The notes under the pieces are model-generated. The model did not search any database, was not told the DNA's origin, and was given only the letters and a program-made list of their open reading frames with translations. This document shows, in pieces, positions 56,060 through 64,000 of a DNA stretch of 64,000 bases. The position numbers and the translations under genes are program-made. The first letter of the stretch is position 1, and every line of letters starts with the position of its first letter. Source of the DNA: Antedon bifida (lineage: Eukaryota > Echinodermata > Crinoidea > Comatulida > Antedonidae); contig OY727097.1 of NCBI GenBank assembly GCA_963402885.1, positions 28,389,401 through 28,453,400 on the forward strand, in the 5' to 3' direction.

Positions 56060-58966
56060 ATGGGTCAATCTTTACGACGCATGAACAGAAACCAATCACC
56101 AAATGGTGTCAACAAATATAAAAGATTGAAACGAAATTTCCCACTTTCAAACCTCAAGGAAACATTTCCAGACCTTTCAGAGTTGCCGCCAGAGATCGGC
56201 CTTGCAGTGCTATCAAACCTAAATGCAACTGATCTGTGCCTTGCTGCCTGTGTGAATGAATTTTGGCAAGAACTAGCCAACGATCAGCTGTTATGGCAAG
56301 GGTAAGGTACTTGGTAGTGGAAGATTCAAGATTTGAAATAGGTGGCCTCAGGAGTTCATAAAAATGTTATAAAATGAACCTACAGAAACCTAAAGCTCTG
56401 TCTACAGACTATACCATCAAACTTGACAAAAAAAATGTGATGTGCCCATAAATGGACATGATGATGAGAAAGAATTTTACTACCATATTATTTGGGAACA
56501 TCACACTTGTTTGATAGTGTAGACAGAGCTTAATGTCCTATCTTTTGCATTGTAACTCTTGGGTTAAGTCAAAAAATAGCATCACACTGTACAAATCATA
56601 ATTATGCTTTCAGTAAATATATTTGATAACTCATTAAAGATGTAACCCTAAAAACATGACAAATGAAGATTAATCAAATCAGACTTGAATAGGCCATTTT
56701 GTAGTTTAAATCACTTCTGTAGAAGTTGTTTTCACTTGCAGCCAATTTGACTATTTTTTGCTCTGAATTTTTTCAGGTAAATATTTTTTTTTTATCCAAT
56801 TGTGACTGATTATGTGACATTAAAATGGCATATTTACCATAAATGTAAAAAAATATTTTTTCAGTTGGACAATGTATCTTTAAAAGATTAAATATGTAGT
56901 AGAAGATATTTTGTTAAATAGATGATTACATGACTGTGATAAGTCTATTGTTGCCAGCAAACTACATAACATCATAGACGAAAGTGAAATATGAATGAAA
57001 TAATTTAAAAACTGAACCTTTTTATTTGTGTAGACTGTGTCGTGCTACATGGGGCTGTGTTAGTGCTTATGAGCAAGATCGTACAGATGAGCCTGGGTTC
57101 TCGTGGAAAGGACTTTACTTGCAATTAGATGAAGCCAGTTTATCATTTTCTGCAGATGCACAACTAGTAAGCATATAGACTAGTAGTAATGTTACCACTA
57201 TTATAATGTTCTTAATAAAGATCAGTGTACGAGACCTCCTAAGGCTCTCGGTAGTCATAAAGTTTCCCAACATTTCAGAAGATCTCCCACAAAGGATGCA
57301 ATTTCTCACAATTGTGAAAATATCCCAATTGTTCCTAAATTTATCTGTTAGGCATAACTAATATGCACTTTTGGTTTAAAATAAAGGCAAAAACTGCGTT
57401 TGTGACGTTTTTTAACTTTAAAAAATGCTGATTTTTGTGATTTTTAATATAGCGCCCTCTATGCTTAATGTATTAAAACAAAGATTTTAGATCAAAATAT
57501 AATGATAGCACTCTCTATGGTTTGGCTATGCTTTTGTAACTGTTCCTTTCTTTATTTCTCCTTCATATTCCCACATTTTCTTTTTTTATATATTACAATA
57601 TTGTAAGGTATGTACTAACATTAACAATAACCATGTTTACATTTAGGGTTTAGATTATTTATTTCGACACAACCTTGTTGACAACAACCCCTTGGCAATC
57701 GCTCAGTTTATTCATACTACAAATACCTTACACCATTGGCAAGTTCGGAAGTTCCTCCAAAAAAGGTAAGGTTTGTTTATTTTCGAATACAATTTTAATT
57801 AAAAAAATAAGCTTTGGGTATACAATATCATCATTGGCATGAGCGAATTAAATAGCTGAGCATAGCACTGGCGCTGTTTACCGTACCCAAAGAGCCAACA
57901 AAATCGGCATGGGGTCGAGGCGGACTCGCTCCTAATTCTGGTGGTGGAACAAGTGTTCTTGGATAAGGACTATAAACTGTACGTCCAGTGTACACAGTTA
58001 TAACCCGTCTGCACTTTAAAGAACCCAGTCCGTCATTCAAGACGAGTAGGGGTTTCCCCCGGTGAACTGGCTCACAAAATAGCCCCTGTATCAGGCGATT
58101 ACCACCTACAGTATCTGATAGGACATTGATTAATTTAATCCTTGGCCATATGTGCCTAAAGACATAAAATAAAATCATTTGAAAAATATTTGTTTTTTTC
58201 AGGAGTGATGTTTTAGAAGAACTAGTGGGCCTTGATAACTATGCAAACCATTTTCTACCGAATGCATTGCGCACATTTTTTTCTCATGTGGAAACTCCCA
58301 ACGAAAGAGGCCCTTATCTTCAAACGTTGATTGAAATGTTTGCAAAGAAGTTTATTAGCTGCAATAAAGACTGCAAGCTAACTGTTGGTAAGTGTAATGT
58401 ATGAGGCCTACAAAAAGTTATCTTTCTCAAGCCTGGCCACCTCAAAAGTTGAACAAATTTACATTTTATTTGGAGGGAGGGTTGGTTAGTATTGAAGCAT
58501 TACATTTTAAGTTGAAATTGTACACTTAAAGGAATTTTATCACCCTCTAGGATACAAAAAGTAAGTAAAAAGAATGCTTTGTTGTAATTTATGTTAATTA
58601 CCCTACCCAAACTTTATAATTATTTTTCTTGAAATGTATTATAAATATGATTATTTTCAAATAAAGAATTAAGTAAAGCTTCATATATTTGTTAGAACAT
58701 GGTAAATTCTTTTATAAAAAAAACAAAAAATAATATGCAAATTTAATATTTGTTACCATTCTTTTTTAACAGAAACAATTTCTGTTCTGTGTTACTCGCT
58801 GATATTGCTGTCAGTCGACCTTACCAGTCCGAAGGTGAAGAACAAGATGTCCAAACGGGAGTTCATTCGCAATCTTCGTCAAGCTACGCAGATTGACGAT
58901 GAATTTTCAGGTCACCTTTACGACAACATTTACTTAGTGGGTCACATTGCTCCACAAAAGTGGTGA
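56060..58966 (+). CDS. FBXO8: FBXO8 ortholog, F-box only protein 8 (5 coding exons)
   Basis: Coding exons 56060-56301, 57034-57166, 57647-57765, 58203-58387 and 58773-58966, all with GT/AG borders and matching phases, give 290 aa (human about 319). The N-terminus MGQSLRRMNR resembles the vertebrate start. The F-box is about 39-81 (LPPEIGLAVLSNLNATDLC, then W-Q-x-L-A-N-D-x-L-L-W type ending). A linker with LYLQLDEASLSF follows, and the Sec7-like domain is about 128-285 (FLPNALRTFFSH, LLSVDLTSPKVKNKMSKREF, HLYDNIYLVGH). Family knowledge: FBXO8 is an SCF ubiquitin-ligase adaptor whose Sec7-like domain targets ARF6. The N-terminal linker of the human protein is shorter here. An acceptor before 56035 implies an upstream non-coding exon. 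AATAAA at 59225-59230 is a candidate poly(A) signal. Divergent from CEP44. Confidence 0.95.
56391..56532. mobile_element. MITE family A, copy 10, in FBXO8 intron 1
   Basis: TAAAGCTCTGTCTACAGACT at the left and GTTTGATAGTGTAGACAGAG at the right. The interior GTGATGTGCCCATA matches the family. 142 bp, 90 bp after the exon 1 donor. Confidence 0.88.
56634..56883. mobile_element. MITE family H copy in FBXO8 intron 1
   Basis: It begins TTAAAGATGTAACCC and ends GGACAATGTATCTTTAA, so TTAA lies at both edges. The interior TATGTGACATTAAAATGGCA is shared with the other family H sequences. 250 bp. Confidence 0.7.
57837..58178 (+). mobile_element. tRNA-derived SINE, copy 2, in FBXO8 intron 3
   Basis: Same family as 50216-50567 in the opposite genomic orientation but sense to the gene. 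The B-box region GGGTCGAGGCGGACTCGC and GGTGGTGGAACAAGTG are kept, the A box has decayed, and the tail ends GCCTAAAGACATAAAATAAA about 24 bases before the exon 4 acceptor at 58203. Confidence 0.8.
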
Positions 58967-59388
58967 ATATCTTACTCTAAAAATGGTCCTACCAATTATG
59001 ATGTCATTATTTCGATCAAATTTTGCATTTTTAAAATATTTTTTGCACATAATTGATTGCGAAATTCATAATGAAAAATGCTTTTGTTTAAATCTGATAG
59101 GTTTTACATAGATGCATAGAATTTGTGTGAAAATTTATAAAGTACAGTGTAAATATTATATTAAATATATTTATGAAGAAATTTTATATTATGTTGAACA
59201 AAGTATCAATGAAAACACAAAAATAATAAAATCTTAATTGTATTCAAAATCAAACACCTTTATCATGAACTTTCTATTTTTCAACTAAGTAATGAATCAA
59301 GATAGGCATAAATTTCCATCAAAAATAGCTTAATACAGTAATGTGTATGTTTGTGTGTGAATATCCATAAACCTGCAGTTGATTAATA
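58967..59388. other. FBXO8 3' flank / probable 3' UTR
   Basis: AT-rich non-coding sequence after the stop codon, with AATAAA at 59225-59230 as a candidate polyadenylation signal. No gene seen. Confidence 0.55.
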
Positions 59389-59536
59389 TAAAGCTCTGTT
59401 TACACTATCAAATTAGTTTGAGGAGAAAAAAAAGTGTGATTTGCTCAAATATGGTAGTGATATGACATCATAGTATCCATATGGACACATCACATTTTTT
59501 TGTAACATAAAGTTTGACAGTGTAGACAGAGCTTTA
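59389..59536. mobile_element. MITE family A, copy 11
   Basis: TAAAGCTCTGTTTACACTAT and GACAGTGTAGACAGAGCTTT ends with TA at both edges. ATATGGTAGTGATATGACAT inside. 148 bp. Confidence 0.88.
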
Positions 59537-60107
59537 AAGATAGTCTATACACTATCTATTTTATAACATTCTTAATTATGAATAAGGCGTACAGATGGCC
59601 TAGATACTATTTATATCAGATGTTTGCTGTAGTCACTATTAATATTGAACTGTGTGAATAGATGTATACATAATAATAGTATTATTTACTAGTGAGAAAG
59701 TAGGCCTAAATCAAAACATTGATTCAAAATTGGGTGACACATTACATTTTGAATTCCGGATAAAAAATCCTTTTACAAGAAACTGTTTTTCAGCAGTTGC
59801 ATTATAACGATGTGTTGACGCGCACGTACTGTTTTTATCAGAGTTTGAACGCGCGCGTTATATATTTATGATCCTTTATAAATAGAACTGATAAAAATAA
59901 TTCTGGTTTTGTTGTCTTAGATTATTACGAAAAATTATTTTTTATTTTTATATTTATTTTCACAAATTGTGTGTATATTGATGACTATAGGAAATATCTA
60001 TAAACAAAAATAATAGTACTGTAATTTAAAAGTGTGTTTTATGAACTTTGATAAGAATATCTTTTGCTATTGTAAAGTGAACCTAACTTATTATAATTAT
60101 TGTAGAC
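59537..60107. other. gene-free stretch
   Basis: No gene seen. GACGCGCACGTACTGTTTTT and GAACGCGCGCGTTATA near 59818-59862 resemble CGCG-rich phrases at 14.85 kb. Confidence 0.45.
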
Positions 60108-60246
60108 CTTTACTAGGGCGTAAGTCCAAGGCAAGCGAGTTGACCAATGACAAGCGACAGATAAGATAATCCATCTCTTGTGATTGGTCAAATTACTTGC
60201 GTTACGATTACGTCCTTGCGTTGCGTCCTAAGTGGGAACCACGCTC
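60108..60246. mobile_element. MITE family B copy (degenerate)
   Basis: GGGCGTAAGTCCAAGGCAAG at the left is mirrored by CTTGCGTTACGATTACGTCC. The inner GAGTTGACCAATGACAAGCG / CTTGTGATTGGTCAAATTAC pair and the right end AAGTGGGAACCACGCTCT are diagnostic of family B. The left outer end is missing. Confidence 0.75.
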
Positions 60247-61380
60247 TAGTTCGGCACAGTAATATAATAATAAACCCAGTTATATAACCCATTTTTAATG
60301 TATTATATCGTGGTAAATAACAACGGTGTGTTATAGGCCTAGTTTATTTAGGGAACGAAAAAATGGTTCGTATTTATGTAATATTTCTTTTTTAATTATT
60401 CCGAAAGTGATAGCAGCTTTTATTAATGTAAATGTGTTTGTTTTATGCAATATATGTTTAATATCAAAATGTGCCAAATTTTAATTAATTGTTAAGCGTT
60501 TCTTCAGTATTACTTTAAATATGGTTCTTCTTTGCGCCTCATAGTTTCATTCTATCATAACAATCTTTTAACATTCTGTGGATCATCCACACTTTCTGTT
60601 TTTATCACTGTTTTGTTGTTTTTATTTTAAATACAGTAATCACTTTTTGCTGTAAAGATTTTAAATAATCACTTTTTGCTGTAAAGGTAGGCCTACTGTT
60701 TGCCTGGCCTTAAAACATAGTTATATAATAAATTCATGAATTGTTTATTTAGGTCTAAAATTGTTGAGTTGCTCTAGCATGAAAGACTACTTCGGGGTTT
60801 TATTTCTTAAGAATACAATCTTAGATTTTCTTGCGTCTTATTAAAAAAAACCCAATGTTATACTTCTCTTTATAATTCATTTATTATTATAGCTTTTACA
60901 CATTTTCTTTTGCATGACCGACCGCTATGTGAGCTTGTCGAATTATCAATGCCTTCGTTTGTATAAAGAACTTTAGTAGGTAAATGGCATGGGAAGAGTG
61001 AAATCACACTCTACCCTGGTAAATAGCAAGTATATATATATATATTATATATGATGATGCAATATACATATAAACTAATATTACGAATAATGTAGTACAT
61101 TTATTAGTGGTTTTTGTCTAATGTTATTTCGTATATCCGGCCTGAAAATAACCACAGGATACAGGCTATAACCGAAAACCCAAAACAACAGATTTTGTTT
61201 TTGTTTTCTTCTATTTCCAGGTACTAAAACACTGAGTACAATTAGCACATGTAGGTAGCCATAGTATTCAATTATACGTAAATCGTAAAATGTATTAATA
61301 ATTTAGAAAAAATACAAACAAGAACCGTAATATTGTCCCTCTTAATTTTGTTCGAAACAAAAATTCTGAACCATAATTTT
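60247..61380. other. gene-free stretch
   Basis: No gene seen; AT-rich, with a short (TA)n at 61031-61049. Confidence 0.5.
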
Positions 61381-61612
61381 TAAAGATAACATTTTTGGTT
61401 GAATTATGCCATTTTTTCAAAAGGTTTTAAAAATTGAATTTGGAAAAAAAAATCTTTACCTGAACTAAAAAAAAAACGTAATTTAAAGAAAAATTAGTCA
61501 ACCGGAAGCTCATTATGTCAGACATTAATGGTTTTTGGTCAAATTGTGGCATATTCAAAGTCATGTTTTATTTTTATTTTTCATGATTTGTGGGCAATTC
61601 TTTACATACATT
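61381..61612. mobile_element. MITE family H-related sequence (degenerate)
   Basis: TAAAGATAACATTTTTGGTT at the left, TTGAATTATGCCATTTTTTC and TTTTCATGATTTGTGGGCAA inside and at the right match family H modules at 12.9 and 56.6 kb. The ends are eroded. Confidence 0.45.
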
Positions 61613-61727
61613 TTATCGTTAACATTAGCTTACATGCCATAAACAACGACTTTGTTTGTAGTTGTCACTATTAACGAAATAAGAGCACTTTGAGTGTAAT
61701 ATTGAAAAATACAAAACAGGATTATCC

Positions 61728-61815
61728 ATCGTGGGGTAATTAAATTCACCGTGCGGTAATTTCATACACCGTGTGGTAACATCCATCCTAGGATTTCCAC
61801 CGCGGGGTAACACTA
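61728..61815. repeat. four-copy CACCGYGBGGTAA motif
   Basis: CATCGTGGGGTAA, CACCGTGCGGTAA, CACCGTGTGGTAA and CACCGCGGGGTAA recur within about 88 bp at uneven spacing, immediately left of a large inverted-repeat element. Function unknown. Confidence 0.6.
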
Positions 61816-61827
61816 CAGAATACGTAT

Positions 61828-62214
61828 AAAGGCCCATTTGCACTAGGGCGATAACGATAAAAAGATAAATAGGCATTTTTCATACATAAAACAAAAGATT
61901 TTTAAAGTTTTCATCCTAGAATTATAAGATTATCATCTATGCTGCCTTTGATGAATAGAATATTTCCACACGTCCAATCAAATGACGTCATGATTAGTAA
62001 GAGCAATAATATCGTTACGATTTTATTGTTTTTATTGATCATGACGTCATTTGATTGGATTTTTAAAAATATTATTTTTATTAAATACAGTATACATGAT
62101 TATTCTATAGTTCTAGAACGAAAACTGTACTGATTTCTTTTGATTTATCCAAGAAAAATGTATGTTTATCTATTTATCGTCAATCGTTATCGCCCTAGTG
62201 TAAATGGGCCTTAA
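61828..62214. mobile_element. MITE family G, nested palindrome
   Basis: The outer arms AAGGCCCATTTGCACTAGGG and CCCTAGTGTAAATGGGCCTT (one mismatch) continue through CGATAACGAT and AGATAAATA. A second, inner inverted pair CCAATCAAATGACGTCATGA / TCATGACGTCATTTGATTGG spans 61975-62060. About 385 bp in total, no credible coding sequence. Confidence 0.85.
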
Positions 62215-64000
62215 GTACTGGACAAATTCTAGATGCAGTATAATACAGAAAGAATCGGCTTATATAAAGGTATGGTATCTTCTTTGTCTTGTTGTGGCTT
62301 CTACTGCTTACCTCATTCACACGTGCCTGTTTAATTCAATTACAAATCAAACCACACATTCGATGTGATACAAATAATGTCAATATCAATTCTAATTCGT
62401 GTTAATCATTTCTTATATGTTTCGTTTTCTTTTTATCTGTGGTAGCATTTATATTTTTTGCCTAACGTACAGGTAAAACGTATTTACCTATAAATAGTGA
62501 TAAATGTGGACACGAGGTTGTACTTGTACAGTATGTAGATACACATTCCTAAATTAGTAGCCTACTAATCGGTCCTTTTGAACGGTCAAACACATGGTGG
62601 TCCAGTGAAAAAAATGTAGGTCTGAAGGTCAGCGAGCCTTCTTCCTGATACACATCATCGTTTTAAGGGGTACCACATCATTTTCAAACAATGCTTGTGT
62701 AAACTTTGCGGTGTTAAACGCTCGTCAAATGAGCGGACATTTTAACACGATGATAAGGAGAGCGGAGATCACAGAATTCCCGCTAGACAGCAAGTCAGCA
62801 GTCTTAAATTGATGTGTTTATTGAAAACGTTACTTTTCCTTCTTTAGTACAACAAGTTTGTCTTGTAAAACTATTTGTACAAAATTGTTGACATTACTTA
62901 AGTAGCTAGGTACATGCCGAGGTACTGAGTAACCACGCCATTAAGTAGTGTCCATCAACGTGCTTAAGTATTTATAATGTTTTATGAAAGTTACACAAAT
63001 AAAAAGATAACCTATCACAAAAGTTCAAACAAAGCTCAAAGTAATTTGACATAATGAAATAATCATTTGGACACATTAATTAACATTTTTATTTTAAGTA
63101 AAAATTTGAAAAGGTACAAAATTATAGAGTAAAGTAGGCCTTGGAATTGGATTGTGTTTTTTTTAAACTACAGCAATCACGGAATCGTGTTAACAATCTC
63201 GACAAATTGGAAACAATCAAGGCTAACCAAGGCAATCTAACAACTTGGCTAAATGTTCTTTACTTTTTAATGATATAATGTCTTTAATCGACAAAAACAA
63301 TTGTCAAGGATTCCCCATTACGTATTTAAAAAGTTAGTTTTGTCTTGATTTGAGAAGTGTGGGCGTCCCATAGGCTGTGATTACGCCAGATCATTCAACA
63401 CTGTGTATTATTTCATGACCGTTTTAACTTTTCCCCTTTAATACCCTACGTTTTTATTCTATTGGTTCCTAGTAGTCAAGTAGCCTATAACTGTTAATTA
63501 AGTGCCTTATTTAACTTCCTTTAGAGATAATCTTCAATTATTCAACAATGGGAAAGTAATTGGGATAGTTTTGAAAGATTTTTCGTTGGACAAATACAAT
63601 CAATAACCTTTTTTATACTTTTATAAAAGATACGTTTTCTCTTTTGTCAGTATAATTACGGTTAAATGAAACCTTTGAACGTAATGTAGGAAAGAAATAA
63701 ACGCTTCGATGTACTGAATGGTATCAATTCACGGATCCAGTAGTTTGTTTTTTTATTATTCAATTAAAAATCAAGATAGGAAGGATGTCAACATATAACA
63801 TATAACAATGTTTATGGTTATTTCGAATGAGGATGATAGTCTTTACACGCCATTGCATGTAACACTTGTCTATCACAATCATCCGATTTCTTGAATTATT
63901 TCATTTTTAGTTATTAAAACAATATAAATTAAAATCATATATATAAATCATGCACATTTTATATGAAAGAAAAGACACGGACCTAGCCTTTTTTATTTAG
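62215..64000. other. gene-free stretch to the window end
   Basis: No coding region or RNA gene seen. A solo family C end (CCAAGGCAATCTAACAACTT) occurs at about 63226-63245 without a partner. Otherwise AT-rich. Confidence 0.5.

Noticed and set aside
57115..57309. Minus-strand 64-codon open frame
   Set aside because: It overlaps FBXO8 exon 2 and intron 2 in antisense and has no features of its own.

Overview
This is a eukaryotic, AT-rich, repeat-dense genomic window. I infer a marine deuterostome invertebrate, most likely an echinoderm. The reasons are short-intron genes with deuterostome orthologs, an expanded set of intronless peptide-receptor-like GPCRs, very frequent AGGCCTA-type octamers, and many miniature inverted-repeat transposons (MITEs). 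The species cannot be named from the sequence alone.

Genes. Five protein-coding genes can be supported. Three are single-exon class A GPCRs of one subfamily (TRH-receptor/neuromedin-U-receptor-like): minus strand 8056-9174, minus strand 37112-38326, and plus strand 43343-44521. They share an ECL2 motif C-x-x-W-P-[ED], a TM6 motif R-N-Q-x(3)-M-L-x-[IV]-N, loss of the TM6 toggle tryptophan, and similar bases before the ATG. The other two are multi-exon genes in head-to-head orientation: CEP44 (centriole protein, 8 coding exons, minus strand 47794-52925) and FBXO8 (F-box plus Sec7-like domain, 5 coding exons, plus strand 56060-58966). Human CEP44 and FBXO8 are also divergent neighbours, so this looks like ancient microsynteny around a bidirectional promoter at about 52.95-53.85 kb.

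Layout. 0-8 kb: gene-free, with a LINE 3' relic and several foldback elements. 8-9.2 kb: GPCR 1. 9.2-37 kb: gene-free, holding minisatellites (10.6 and 32.0 kb), a tandem array grown from a MITE (19.5-20.2 kb), a 1.27-kb long-TIR element (30.8-32.0 kb) and many MITEs. 37-44.7 kb: GPCRs 2 and 3 flanking a mosaic in which a duplicated 5' fragment of GPCR 2 is sandwiched in a decayed non-LTR retrotransposon. 44.7-47.8 kb: gene-free with a tandem repeat. 47.8-59 kb: the CEP44/FBXO8 pair, with introns invaded by MITEs, tRNA-derived SINEs and satellite repeats. 59-64 kb: gene-free, with three further inverted-repeat elements.

Mobile DNA. At least eight inverted-repeat families are recognisable (called A-H here). 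Family A (ends TAAAGCTCTGTCTACAC) has 11 copies; one abuts the CEP44 intron-1 splice donor so closely that the MITE terminus supplies the bases after the donor G. Families B, E and H are flanked by or begin with TTAA. A 1.56-kb element with a perfect 32-bp terminal palindrome lies in the presumed FBXO8 5'-UTR intron. All identifications come from reading the sequence; no database search was run.
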